Notes under the pieces: model-generated
The model's database searches: none
Seen by the model: the letters and a program-made list of their open reading frames with translations, nothing else
What the model was told of the DNA's origin: nothing
Assembly: GCA_001574975.1 (NCBI GenBank)
Contig: KQ965763.1
Location: 122,765-186,764, forward strand
Length of the DNA: 64,000 nucleotides
From: Gonapodya prolifera JEL478
Lineage: Eukaryota > Monoblepharomycota > Monoblepharidomycetes > Monoblepharidales > Gonapodyaceae
Direction of reading: 5' to 3'
Shown here: positions 35,496-47,409 of the stretch, one piece after another
Position numbering within the stretch: position 1 is the stretch's first letter
Layout: each line of letters starts with the position of its first letter
Made by a program: the position numbers and the translations under genes

Positions 35496-37772
35496 TCAGG
35501 CAGCGCCGGAACTGCAGCACCCCCCGACCTGGCTCGGAGCAAGGGCGCCAGGCGGAGCGGGAGTTGACCCACTGCAGCACGATCCGCCGGACCCTGCCGC
35601 CGTGGCCTGTACCGACACTGGGACTGCAAAGCCGGGTACCTTGACTTCCATGACTGCGCCGGATGAATTTCCGCAACATCCCCCACCGTTTCGTAAGGCG
35701 CCTGAGGTCGTGGAGCCTGAGGTGGAACCTCCGCAACATCCACCGCCCTTTTGCAAGCTGACGTTTGAGCCATAGCCGCAGCTTGAGCCGGACGCTGAGT
35801 TGCCGCAACATCCAGCGCCGTTTTGCAACGTGCCTGAGCCAGATGTTGGACTGCCACAACACCCCCCACCGTTTTGCAATCCACCCGCGCCCAATCCCGA
35901 TCCACACCCGCACCTGGATCCCCCACCCGAACACGCACACGCACACGCGCCCTCACCCCCTCCACAGCGTCCTTCCTCCTCCGCTCCAACAGTTGTCGAG
36001 GACGTGTCCAAACCACCACCACCACCACCCAAAACATTCCACAACTTCCCCTCCTCGCACTGGCCCCCCCCCTCGGCGCCGCAGGTGTCGCATGCGGAGG
36101 AGGGCTCGAAGCAACCGCAGGCGCAGATGGGGAGGGGTAAGAGGGTGTCGGAGAGGGTAAGTTGTGGTTGTGCGGCAGTACTGGTGGGGACGGTTAGGGT
36201 GGGATTGGGAGTGGAGGTGTTGGGATTGGAGCAACAGGATACCCCAGCTGGTTGGACCACGGGGTGAGAGGCGGCGCCAAAGGAACCCGAAACCATCCCG
36301 TATTGTGGAGGCGCAGGCGCAGGCGCGGGGGTAGAGAATGAGGGCAGGTTAAGATCCGTCAGGTGCCTCGTAAGCGGTATGTGTCCGGTTGGTGTCACAG
36401 GAGAAGGTGCGCCGGTTGCCAACGGTGCGTTGGCGTACGCCGCTGCCGCCCCAGCCTCCGCAGCGGCAGTCGACACGGAGAACGTCGGCGCCCCTCCCGA
36501 GGGATCAACGGACTGCGGCCCGCCAGTGCCGTTGACGGCTCCGTTGAAGTAGGCCTGGTACGTGGTCGGGTGGTATGGGTATGCGTATTGAGGGGGAGCA
36601 ATAGGAAGGGAATTTGCGTACGGGTACGGCGCGGCGCCTTGTGCTGGCGCGGGTTGGTAGGTTTGGTAAGGTACCGGCATCTGCACGGGAGCGTTTGGCA
36701 TCAAAGAGGTATTGGGCCACCCCTCGTACGGGCTTTGCACCGTTCCCCGTTGCAGTCCAGGTCCGGACGGCGCCACGTACTGCACATGCGCTAAATTCGT
36801 TTGCTGCTCGGGGCGGAACACGACGTGGCCCATATGCATGTGCGGCCCCCCATGTGGTACAGGTGGCGGTGGCGGTCCACTCGCGACATACGGCCCCGCC
36901 GTTGACGCGGGTCTTGCCCTCGGTGAAGACGCGGACACGGACGCAGGGGACGACAAGTCGGAGAGCGTAGGGCTATGGCTGTGGGCGTGGGGCCCGGAGT
37001 CAGCGGTCTTCTTGCGCGCGCGGGATGTGGAGGAAGAGATTGTGGAGCAGATGCAGGGATCGCCGAAGCGGCATTGGCAGGGGTTTCCTGTTTGAGCGAG
37101 GTTGGGGAAGACGTGTCGTGTCGTGGCGTTGAGTCAGGTGGAAACGCGCGGTTTGTGAGAGGGTAGGAACTCACGAAGAACCTGCTCCCAATTCACGTCC
37201 ACGGCTTCCTCCGTGACGCCCACTTTCGCCAGGGGCACGTCCAAACTCCTACCCACAAGGTCCTTGTCCCCATTTCCACTCTCGAGTGTTCCGAAACTTC
37301 CGTCGTCCGAGGGTTCGGGCGACTGTTTCTTCCCGCGCGGGTCTTTCCGAAAGAGTTGGAGCGTGATGGAGGACCCGGGGATCAGTTGAGCGACGGAGGC
37401 GAGCTCGTCGGGGCTGGAGGCGACGAAGGAGAGTGATGCGCCGTTGGTGAGGTGGACTGGCGGAAGCGGTGTCGGTGATGGGGGAAAACTAACGTTTGAG
37501 AAGAGGAATCGACCCACCCCCACCCCCGGCGACAGACACTCACGCTCGACCCTCTTCCTCCCCTCGACCTGCGCCGTGACAATCCCGCACACGCACTTTG
37601 AATGCGCGCCCACGGCGGCCGACCTCCTCGTCTTGCAATGCCCGCACTGGGTGGACGGTCTTCCCTTGCCCTTGATCTCCACCAGACTGGCTGTCAAGTG
37701 CTCGCAAGTCGACGAGCGGTGCCCGCTGATGCAGCGCTCGCACGAGAACTTGCGGTGAAGGAAAACGATCAT
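35496..37772 (-). CDS. Copper-fist transcription factor with Cys-Cys repeat tail
   Basis: The N-terminus is a copper-fist DNA-binding domain of the Ace1/Mac1/Cuf1 family: KFSCERCISGHRSSTCEH, a KGRPSTQCGHC minor-groove hook (KGRP in place of RGRP) and CVC. A second exon (VHLTNGASLSFV...NWEQVLREFL) has the central region. A third exon begins with a sensor-like cluster, CQCRFGDPCIC, then a long Pro/Tyr/Ala-rich part (a likely activation domain), a second cluster (CACGCF...CDTC), and a tail with four L(Q/R)(N/K)GxGCCG units plus GGSCCSG and GGCCSSG. Copper-fist factors sense Cu through such Cys clusters and control uptake or detoxification genes. Exon 1 ends at a GTGAGT near 37541. Assignment is firm; activator of uptake versus detoxification cannot be decided. 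Confidence 0.87.
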
Positions 37773-38176
37773 CGGGGAGAGTGTGTTGAGCGGTTTTGGA
37801 TGGTGGTGAGGTGGAGACCCCTCGACTGTGCCACACTTGAGTCCATTTCCTCGATATCACCTCTTCTCGACTTCCACAGCGCCATCAATGGCTATTTTTG
37901 TCACCTGCGAGACACATAGGGCTAGAACCTCGCCTTCACCGCGCTCAAGTCGTCTATTGGTCAAATGAAGACTACAAGTCATATTATTCAGATACATATC
38001 ATGGTCCAAACGTGATCGTGTATGAGACCTGTTCCCCTTTCGATTCCGCATAGCATAGCTTTCGCTTTCCCCCCCCCCCCCCCGACATGTATATTCGCTG
38101 GACGCGATGGTCGACACTCAGAAAAGGAAATCGAAAGCACCAATAATTTTTGTGTATTTTCAAACACTAAAAACGT
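37773..38176. other. Intergenic with a 15-nt poly-C tract
   Basis: Separates the copper-fist gene from the end of the thiolase gene. It holds a run of 15 C at 38069-38083 and no supported gene. Confidence 0.5.
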
Positions 38177-40441
38177 TTACAACCTCGCCTCCACCCCGGC
38201 AGCAAAGATGTCGCTGGGCGGAAGCGCGCCCTGCTTGCTGACAACTTTGGCGATATCGGCCTTGGTCACAAGACGGGCCTCCACGGCGGGGTTGTATCCG
38301 AAGCGTTTGCGAGGGTCTGAAGTGTTGCGGGGATAGGAGGGATACGTTGGGTTGGGTTGGTGAGACTGTGAGAGGAAACGGCAGAAGCAGGAGATAGAAC
38401 AAAGACTTACCTTGCCACTTGCTCGTGTCCTTCTCCTCACCGTTCTTGAACGCCGGCCTCGTGTAAATAGTAACTACGCACACTCCGGCAGCAAGACCGA
38501 CGTTGTGCTAGACGTTCCGCAAGGGCGATCACAATATAAGACCATATCTGCCACCCAACACCACACATACCACACATACCTGCATCGCATATCTCAAATC
38601 CTTCACCTGTCTCTTCCCGCACCACCCCCTCAACTGCCACGTCAGCTCCGTGCACTGGGCCAGCCCCGTCGCGCCTAGCGGGTGGCCCTTGGAGATGAGC
38701 CCGCCCGACGGGTTGATCACGTATTTCCCGCCGTATGTGGCGTTACCGGACGCGACGAGCTCGTGAGCCTTGCCGGGCTCGCAGAGACCAAGGGCGTCGT
38801 AGGAGATGAGTTCATTGGCGCTGGTGATGTTTGAGGTGGGGCGAGGGTAGTGGTGCGTGCGCAGAGGTTGAAAAAGTACAAGGACCGGCAATTATGTAGC
38901 CCAGATCCAGAAACACCGCCGTCCTCATCCCTCACCTGAAACAATCATGCAACTCCACAGCCCCAACATCATCCCTCGTAATCCCCGCCGTCTTGAACGC
39001 CTGCTCAGCAGCCCGTCTCGTCATCTGGGCGCCCGCCATGTCGATACTGCTTAGCGTCTCGATGTGCTGGTACGAGTCTGTCGCCATGGCCTGTGCGGCG
39101 ATCAGGACGGCCTGCGGGGCAAGGTTGTGCTTGAGGACGAACTCTTCGGAGCACACAATGGCGCATCCGGCTCCGTCCGAGGTCGGGCAGCATTGCAGGA
39201 CGGTGAGGGGGCCGAAGATTTTGCGCGAGGACATGACTTGGTCGAGTGCTGCAGTCGAGGATCGAGAAAGCGAACGCGGTCATTCATCAGCAAACACACT
39301 CAACCCTCGTTATCACTCCGCGATGTACGGTGACCCTTCGCGTGCGATCAGTCGCCTCCTGCGGTATATAGTACGTATACCTCGGAGAATCCGCCTCCGA
39401 CGGACTCCTCGGTCAGCGCTTCACGCTTAGGCGTCGGCGGCTTCCTCTCTCCGCTTGAACACTTACTGTGAATATCCTGGAACTGCGAGTACGGGTTCAA
39501 CGCCGAATGCCTGTGATTCTTCTCTGCAATCATCCCCATATGGATCGGCTGCGCGCCAAACTTCTCCATGTACTCGATCCCCGCCGACCCGAACTGCTGC
39601 GCCGTGCGAGGTGCCTTCTCGTCCCACCCGCGTGTCTTCTTGATTGCCTCGGTGCGGTACCCGCCAGATGCGATTCGGTCCGTCCAGTATTCCCGGATCG
39701 TGCCGGGGTACATTTTCTCGAAGCCCAGAGCGAGGGCGCAGTCGTAGAGACCGGACTCGACGGATTGGCGGGCGAGGGTGAGAGCTGGGAGAATGACGGT
39801 GGTTCGGTGAACAATGATTTAATTTGCAGGGTTGAGTCGGCATGGTTCATCGTAATCTCACCTGAAGATCCAGTAGCGCATGCATTCTGGCAGTTGATGA
39901 CCGGGATCTGAGTCATACCGAGCTGGTACAGGGCGCGCTGGCCGCAGGTGGAATCTGATGATTACAGTACGACAGATACAACGTCAAATCTTTGGCCATG
40001 TCAACATGCATTCGCCACTCCCGACCACCCACCTCCAACCGTATACCCAACCGCCGCAAACTCGACCGCGTCGTAGGTCAAGTTGGCGTCAAGAAGGGCC
40101 TTGGTGGCCGCCTCGAGCGCGAACTCCGGATAGTCGTATCCCTTGCGCCGGCCGGGTTTCTCGAACTTGGTCATGCCGACGCCTGTGAAGAGAAACCGTT
40201 GTTGTTAGTGGGGTTGTGTGGGTGTCAAGTCACGCCAAGTAATTCATCGCCGTGGTGTCGGGGAAGTTTCATCCCGAATCGGCCTCTGACAGCGCACGAC
40301 ACCGCCGCGACAGGGTACGAGAGACGTACCGATAACGTAAACTTTTCTGCCTTTTCCGGACCTGTGTGTGGAGATGGAGCGAAGGCGCGGAAGCGGTGGT
40401 CGGATGCAAAATCGATGATACACAGAGAACCGAGTGAGCAC
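38177..40441 (-). CDS. Peroxisomal SCP2-type thiolase
   Basis: Sterol-carrier-protein-2 (SCPx) type thiolase that cleaves 3-oxoacyl-CoA in beta-oxidation. Exon junction phases give [17 protein letters not shown]...[17 protein letters not shown], then the nucleophile motif [68 protein letters not shown], and the catalytic His motif [18 protein letters not shown]. Near the end [13 protein letters not shown] supplies the second Cys. The protein ends VEARL, and ARL is a peroxisomal PTS1. No SCP2 lipid-transfer domain follows. The frame is open upstream of KVYVIG without an ATG, so the start or a 5' intron is unsettled. Confidence 0.88.
39383..39432 (-). repeat. Dispersed intronic element, copy 1 (in thiolase intron)
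   Basis: Reads on the minus strand GCCTAAGCGTGAAGCGCTGA, then CCGAGG and a GTCGGAGGCGGATTCT-like end. It lies in the intron that begins just after the QFQDI-H codons. It matches copies at 42292-42372 and 61641-61710. Confidence 0.6.
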
Positions 40442-40713
40442 GTGGTCGAGACATCGTTGCGCTACGCCGCGCTCACATCGATATTCTCAGATAGGATGGA
40501 TTATGGGGATGGAAGGGTTGTTGGTTTGTTGGTAAGAAGTTTCGTCGGGTTTGCGATTCCGAAACAGCCGCCGGCTCGTTTTCATTCGCCTTTTGAGGTT
40601 GATTGCGAAATGACAAGCCTCTTGTTATTTACATAAAGTAATCCAAGAGTTGCGACCACAAAAATTCATTATACGTACGCAGATATGTCTGCGCTTTGGC
40701 TTTGCGCCCTTGA

Positions 40714-41680
40714 TCAACCAAAACTCTCCCAGTTCAGGTCCATCTTCACACCTTTTCCAGCTGTGTAAGCAACTCCAACATTAAACTCCGCGCGGGCATA
40801 TCCTTGCTCTTCGGATTCCTTCCACCATTTGAACGCCATTTCATCACTCTTCTCAACACCATTTCCTGTGCTCTCGGATGCCCTTGTTCTGCTGCCTTCT
40901 GGTACCAAAACGCAGCTTGTTCATAGTCCTTCTGCACCCCAACTCCAACGAAGTAGCAAAGTCCAAGATATGTTTGTGCTACAGCATGCCCGAATGGCTT
41001 TTGTTGTGCTGCCCTTTTGTACCAAGACACAGATGTTTCATTGTCTGGCATCTTCACGCCTTCTCCACGGTGATAGCAAAGTCCAAGATATGTCTGCGCT
41101 TCAGCATGATCTTGCTCTGCAGCCATGCCTTCTCAACACCTCTTTCGTGGTAGTAGCAAGCTCCAAGATTACACTGTGCACCGGCATGACCTTTCTCTGC
41201 AGCTTCCTAGTAACACTCGGCAGACTTCACAAAGTCTTTTGAAACTCCTCCCAATCCTTGGTCGTAGAAGGCCGCAATTTGAAAAAGAGCTTCCGGACAC
41301 AGTTCAAATTTGGCAGCCCTTAAGTATAGCTGGAATGCACAAGTGAAATCTTGCGCAATTTCGTATGAACCATCAAAATATTTTTGTGCAAGAGAAACTA
41401 GATCCACAGCATCATTTGGAATATTGTGCAGAACGTTGTCAATATTTGGTGGCTTTGGACGATGAGTTTCATCTCTTTTGATAGTAGTTCTGGCAACTGA
41501 AAAGGTATTTCCGTACTCACTCAACGTGTTTTGCAAGAATTTCAACAATCTTGTCAAAATTGGGGCGATCAAGTGGGTTTGCGTGCCAGCATTGCATCAT
41601 CGGGCAATTCACACAGTCAGCTTGTCCAGAAGTCGTGGTCCATGGGAAGAAGACACCGTTGCTGTGGTGTTTGTCGCCAA
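40714..41680 (-). pseudogene. TKL-type kinase / Sel1-repeat protein relic
   Basis: Read on the minus strand, 41640-41510 encodes the last helix of a protein kinase (MMQCWHANPLDRPNFDKIVE). Sel1-like repeats follow after a linker: AVDLVSLAQKYFDGS, ALFQIAAFYDQGLGG, AGAQCNLGACYYHERGVEK, AEAQTYLGLCYHRGEGVK and AQTYLGLCYFVGVGVQKDY. The frame is broken by a TAG between AECY and EAAEKG, and by a frame change after GVEKAW. The kinase core upstream of 41680 is not recognisable. Kinase-Sel1 fusions are common expanded families in early-diverging fungi; this copy looks dead. Confidence 0.7.
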
Positions 41681-42016
41681 GTTTATCTGACAACTATAAT
41701 CCCGTGTCCCACTCCACAACAGTACATAATTCTACCGTTCTCCCCCCTTCGGTCACAGATGTGAGTCTCATGAAACATTGAAGGCTCGGTGTGCATCTAG
41801 TGCTGGAATGACTCACCCTGGAATCTCCACAAAAACAAATCCCAGCACCACATATTTATCACTTTCAAACCTGGGTAGCAACTGCCTATTTTTACAGACC
41901 TCTACCCCCCAATTCATGCTCCAGCTTCCACCCCATTCTGTGGCGCAGATACCGCAGTACAGGGCCTTCCCTTTCCTTCTTTCCACCCCTTCACACTCCC
42001 ACACCGCATCGTCCCC

Positions 42017-43090
42017 ATGGCCGCCGCAGACCCATCCAGCATCGACGCCGCCGGTGCCTCGCCCTTCGCGGGAGGACCCACGCTCAAAGACGTCTTGGAG
42101 CGCGCTAACAAACTGAGCAAGCAGGTCGAGCAGCTGTCAAAGTTCATACAGTCGTGTGAGTGTTGGGCCGATGGTGGAAGTGTGGGAAAGGGAAGGGGAG
42201 AGAGGGAGGACGGGGAGGGTGGTGGTGGGAGGGTAGGAGGGTTTGTCGTTTTTGGGGAGGGTGAAGTCGAGCGACAGAACCCGAAGGCCGAAGTTGTGAG
42301 ACGCGCGCGCAGCGAGCACAATGCCTAGGCGTGAAGCGCTGACCGAGACGTGCGCCGGAGGCGAATTCTTTAGGGAACGGGTTACTTCAGTCATTGCCAC
42401 AATCGTTTGTGACGTTTGCAAGTCCCGCAAGACCTCTGTAAAGAAGCCATTCTCTCCCATAAATCTCCCTTCTTTTCGGGAAGGGAGATTCCTGGGAAGA
42501 CGTCATCGGATCGGAGCTTTTTGCCGGATCACATGCCAACCACCATGTCCACTTGGGCCACCACCGATCCGAAACCATCCTTCCCTTCCCTTCCCTTTCG
42601 TTTCCCTCTAAACCATCTAACGCCCTTCCTCCCTCCCACTCCTTCCCCGCTCACGCCCCCACCCCAGTCCCCACCCAATCCCCCCTTCTCTCGGGCGCTG
42701 GCGCCAAGGCTGCTCCCGCCGAGGGAGACCAGAACTCTGCCGCGCGGATAGCCGAGCTTGAGCGTGAGAATGCCGAGTTGAGGGAGAGGTTGGAGCAGGC
42801 GGAGGTGAGTTGAGGACTGGTGTTGGGTGTTTGGTGCGGGCTGTGGACAACGTTGGCCGGGGGTGGATGTGGCAGGCCTCACCAATATGAGGACCAGGGT
42901 CCGAAATTCGAGTTGGTTTGGCTTGCAATCCTCTCCGAATCTGAGAGTCTTCGGGCCCCCCACCCCGCTGTTGTTTTCCGTGGCATTTTGGAGCATTTCG
43001 GACCTCCCGTCTAACCCACCCACCTCCACCACCTAGATGAAGATCCGCTTCTCCTCTCTCCACGGCACCGAGGACCACGAGGCCGCCTGA
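42017..43090 (+). CDS. Small coiled-coil protein A
   Basis: Three exons (42017-42155, 42668-42804, 43037-43090; phases 1 and 0) encode 109 residues. Exon 1 ends in a heptad-like helix (VLERANKLSKQVEQLSKF), exon 2 in another (RIAELERENAELRERLEQ), and exon 3 is short (MKIRFSSLHGTEDHEAA). Exon order, phases and helix pattern match genes at 51450 and 53489, so this is a short member of the same family without the CBM48 end. Intron 1 is long (512 nt) and hosts a copy of the dispersed element. Function unknown; probably forms coiled-coil multimers. Confidence 0.7.
42292..42372 (+). repeat. Dispersed intronic element, copy 2
   Basis: Inside intron 1 of coiled-coil gene A. It contains GCCTAGGCGTGAAGCGCTGA followed by CCGAG, and upstream a GTTGTGAGACGCG...GCAGCGAGCAC segment that is shared with the copy at 61641. 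Confidence 0.6.
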
Positions 43091-43489
43091 AGCGTTTCCT
43101 TTCCGTAGTACCTTGTTTTGTTCGGGTGTAGGTTTATCTTCGGGTTGACATTGACGAAGACGTAGACGAAGCTGCGGGCACGGCTGTTGGGGAGAGATTG
43201 GGTGGAAGTGGATGGCGGGAAAAGTTGTGTACTGTCTGAATATGTGTGGTCGTCCTATTTCCAAAAACTACTATATTAAAAGGTCGAACAATCATGAGCT
43301 CTATATCTCCCCGCTCATAAGCCCAACCGTAATCATGCCAAGAGTCCACCGCCGGCGATGGGAAAATACGCCAGTGGTTGTCAGGTCGCAGGGTTTTTGT
43401 TGTGACGAGGGGCGTCGCCGCACCAGCGGATGGCTTTAAAAGCAACGTTGTCAGGCCAATTCCAAACTCTCTACCCGTCCACCATCATC

Positions 43490-44993
43490 ATGCACTTCAA
43501 AGCAGCACTTATCGGGATCGCCGTAGCTGGACTTGGACTCACCACAAACGCGGCGGGGATTGCTCGTAAGTTGATTCCCCCATTGCTTGTCCTACTCGTT
43601 GAGGCAGGTGCGGACCCGCCTGACGATGACCCGACCACTTAGCACGCCAGCAACGTACCTGCGACACTATTTACGCGGCGTACAAGGCCGGCACGCAGAT
43701 GACAGCGCAGGATTTTAGTGATTGGTCCGCGTGGTGAGTTGGTCATTGTCTCATCGGACCCGGTGCGGGCTTCCAACAACTTTTGTTGATCTCTCCCCAC
43801 CACTACCCCGCACAGGCAATGCGCAACCTGGTTCCCCTCCGGCATCGGCTCCGCAACCCCTCCCGCGGCGCAACGCACATGCGACACCATCTACGCCTCA
43901 TACAAGTCCGGCACGCCCGCGTCCGCGCAGGATCTGCAGGACTGGATGGCATGGAGTTGTGCGACGTGGTTCAAGGATGGGCCTACGGGTGCGTCGGGGG
44001 CGCCGACCTCGCCCCCACCGCCTGCAGGAGGAGGAGGAGGAGGGGGAGCGGGGGATACGGCGTACGTGGATTATGCGGGAGGGAGACAGGGCACGGCGAG
44101 TACGACGAGGTATTGGGATTGTTGTAAGCCGTCGTGTGAGTACCGGTGTCGTGGCGCTGGTTGGGGGTCAATCAAGCTATGACGGCTGACCACTAACCCC
44201 TTATTTTTACGTCACATGCAATTTTATCGAACTAACGTACACGTCACCATCGGGACTGATCACGCTACGTACCGAATCTACAGGCGGATGGTCCGGCAAC
44301 ACGGGCCTTGGCGTGGGCTCCCGCACCTGCACCAAATCCGGCCAAACCCTTTCCGACGCCAACGTCAAGAATGCATGCAGCGGCGGCGGCGATACGGGAC
44401 CCGAGGACGGGAATGCGTACACGTGCACGGACGCGACCCCGTGGGCGGTGAATGATGGCTTGGCGTTTGGGTTCGCGGCGGCGCCGTTTCCGGAAAGTAC
44501 GGAGTGTTGTGCGTGCTATGAGTTGACGGTGAGTTTTTAGTGAGGTTGTGGACAAGGATTGGGTCATTGACCGAAAGTTATCTTCGTCATCGCTTCTTCC
44601 ATACTCCGTACGTCATCGCTTGTCCGACACTTCCACCCGCTTGTTCCATACCCGCAGTTCACCGACGGCCCCGCCACCGGAAAGAAAATGGTTGTCCAAA
44701 AAGTAAACACTGGCGGTGACCTCGGATCCAACCAATTCGACCTCCAAATCCCCGGCGGGGGGCTGGGCATCTTCGACGGGTGCTCTGCGCAATTCGGCGT
44801 GGACGCCAACACGTGGGGCCAGCGGTACGGTGGGGTGAGCTCGGCGGACGGGTGCTCGGTCCTCCCCGCGGCGCTCCAGGACGGGTGTAGGTTCAGATTC
44901 GGTTGGTTCAAGGGCGCGAATAACCCGGGGGCGAGCTTCAAGAGGGTGACATGCCCGCAGGCGATTGTGGCAAAGTCTGCGTGCAGCAGGTAG
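43490..44993 (+). CDS. GH45 endoglucanase 1 with two N-terminal modules
   Basis: Secreted family-45 endo-beta-1,4-glucanase. Exons 43490-43565, 43643-43733, 43816-44135, 44284-44528 and 44658-44993 encode 355 residues with consistent phases (1,2,1,0). A signal peptide ([20 protein letters not shown]) is followed by two CDTIY modules, a Pro/Gly linker with a run of seven Gly, then the catalytic domain: [13 protein letters not shown] (Asp = catalytic base), [49 protein letters not shown] (second catalytic Asp in the FDL segment) and [18 protein letters not shown]. All catalytic residues are intact. Upstream, TTTAAAA lies about 55 bp before the ATG. First of a tandem of three. Confidence 0.93.
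43657..43990 (+). repeat. Two CDTIY modules of GH45-1
   Basis: Two units of the form C-D-T-I-Y-x(10)-S/T-A-Q-D-x3-W-x2-W-x-C-x2-W-F, with the cysteines 25 residues apart. The first is cut by an intron within its last Trp codon (TG|G). The units are separated by a short PPAAQ linker. Confidence 0.85.
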
Positions 44994-45298
44994 ATAGCGA
45001 GCGTTTGTTGGAGGGAGGTGGAGCGTCATGTGCGGGACATGTGGCGGAAATTAAACTATTTATTCAAAAGTATGTACTGCTGAACACCACTCCACAAAGC
45101 AGACCAATTACAGAACTATAGCAAAGACCGAACCACCCGAGAGGACATGAGGAGAAAGTAAAGCTTCCCCACCTTTGCGTACCGCATTAGGAAGAGGGCG
45201 GTGGCGCCGGGTAAACAGCGGCGCAGTGTTTGTTTGTAGGGCGTTGTGCGCGGTAACCTTATATTCCCTGACGGTCAGCCACCAGCAGAGAGAACGCA

Positions 45299-47070
45299 AT
45301 GCACATCCACGTCGCACTCCTCGGCCTGGGGGCGGCGGCGCTGGGACTGGCGGACGCGAGTGGACTCGACGGTGAGCTCGCCTTGTGCTCGTCTGCTCAC
45401 GTTCACACCGCCGGATGACCCTTCTGTCTCCACGCTCCACATCCACCCCCACTCGACCGCACAGCCCGCCAAGCGCGAAGCTGCGACACAATCTTCGCCA
45501 CGTTCAAGGCCGGAGCCAAAATGTCCGCGCAGGACTTTTCCGACTGGTCCGCTTGGTGAGTCAATCCTATCTTCCCTTTTACGGCTACCTCGCAAACTCA
45601 GCACCGAGAATCCACACGCAATTACTGCCAATACTTTTCCCCACCACAATCCCCCCATCCAGGAAATGCGCAACCTGGTTCCCCTCCGGAATCGGCTCCG
45701 CATCTCCACCACCCCCGGCCACGCGCACATGCGACACCATCTACGCCTCCTACAAGACCGGCAAGCAACCCACCGCGCAAGACTACAGCGATTTTGCCGC
45801 ATGGGGGTGCGCCAAGTGGTTCCCGTCCGGTATCGGCGCTCCGGTACAACGCACGTGCGATACGATTTACGCGAGCTTCAAGGCAGGGAATGCTCCGACG
45901 GCGCAGGATAATCAGGATTGGGTCGCGTGGAAGTGTTCCTCGTATGCCTGGTTCAGCGACTATCCCGCTGGTGCCACCCCACCACCACCACCGGCGACGC
46001 GCACGTGCGACACAATCTACGCGTCCTACAAAGCAGGCAACACCCCATCTGCGCAGGACAAGCAAGACTTTGCCGCATGGAGCTGTGCGACGTGGTTCAA
46101 GGACTACCCGACCGGGTCTGGCGCACCTCCTCCTCCACCGCCACCGCCGCCAGCTGCGTCCGGTGATACCGCTTACTCGGTCGTGGCGGGCGGTCGGTCC
46201 GGTACAGCCACCACGACGAGGTACTGGGACTGTTGCAAACCGTCTTGTAAGTACTCTTCTTTGCGTTCGAGATATCAAACCACTGCCGCTATATTCTCAC
46301 TCCTATTTCTTCTTTTTTTGCTGTGTCACCCAGGCGGCTGGTCCTCCAACACAGGCCTCGGCGTCGGCGCCCGCTCATGCTCCAAATCTGGTGTGACCCT
46401 CTCTTCCCCAAACATCCGAAACGGCTGCGGCGGCGGGGGCGAAAACGGGCCTGAGGACGGGAACGCGTACACGTGTATTGATAACCAGCCATGGGCGGTG
46501 AATGATGGACTGGCGTTCGGGTTCGCGGCGGCCCCGTTTGCGGATAGTGAGGATTGTTGCGCGTGTTACGAGTTGACGGTGAGTTGGGGAAATTCGGGTG
46601 TGATTAAGAGTTGGATTTCTTGACTCAAGACTGTGGTTTTATGTTATCCCTTGGGCCTTGTCCTATTGCTTCATACTTGATCGCTTCATTGCTTGCCCAT
46701 TTCATCATCACTTGCGTCACTACCATATCCACAGTTCACCGACGGCCCCGCCTCCGGCAAGAAACTCGTCGTCCAAAAAATCAACACGGGCGGGGACCTC
46801 TCCCACAACCAATTCGACCTGCAAATCCCCGGCGGCGGTCTCGGGATCTTCGACGGCTGTTCCGCCCAATTCGGCGTGGACGCCAACACATGGGGCCAGC
46901 GGTACGGTGGTGTGAGCTCGGCGGATGGGTGCGGCGTCCTCCCCGCGCAATTGCAGAACGGGTGTAGGTTCAGGTTTGGGTGGTTCAAGGGCGCGAATAA
47001 CCCGGGGGCGAGTTTTAGGAGGGTCACGTGCCCGAGAGCGTTGGTGGCCAAGTCGGCGTGCAGTCGCTGA
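45299..47070 (+). CDS. GH45 endoglucanase 2 with four N-terminal modules
   Basis: Second gene of the tandem. Exons 45299-45371, 45465-45555, 45663-46246, 46334-46578 and 46735-47070 encode 442 residues with phases identical to GH45-1. A signal peptide ([20 protein letters not shown]) is followed by four CDTIY modules with short Pro-rich spacers, a [11 protein letters not shown] linker, then [56 protein letters not shown] and [16 protein letters not shown]. The catalytic Asp pair is intact. The third module has two extra residues between CSS and WF. Exon 4 and exon 5 lengths (245 and 336 nt) equal those of the other copies, pointing to tandem duplication. Confidence 0.93.
45479..46117 (+). repeat. 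Four CDTIY modules of GH45-2
   Basis: Units begin [36 protein letters not shown] and [12 protein letters not shown]. Unit 1 is most like unit 1 of GH45-1 ([11 protein letters not shown] in both) and carries the same intron in its Trp codon. Units 2-4 sit in one exon. Confidence 0.85.
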
Positions 47071-47409
47071 AGGCGTTGAGAGGATGGGGTACTTGGAGAT
47101 TTACTATGTGCTGGCCACTAGTAGAGAATACGTAAATTGGTAGCGATAATCGTACGATCAATGTGTATCCATAAATACACGAAACGCCGAACCAACACGC
47201 TCCTTCCACTGCCGAACCCAACAACCTCCATAAAAAGCAAACGCCCATCACAACACTAAACACTTTCCAAAACCGACCACTATTTATCGGCAGGACCAAC
47301 CAGGTAAAGTTTATACGATGAGGGTCCGGCCGCATGGCGTCTTGTAAACACCCGCCACACACGACGCCACTTCCGCCGCCGACCCGATTCCACATCCACC
47401 AACTCACCG

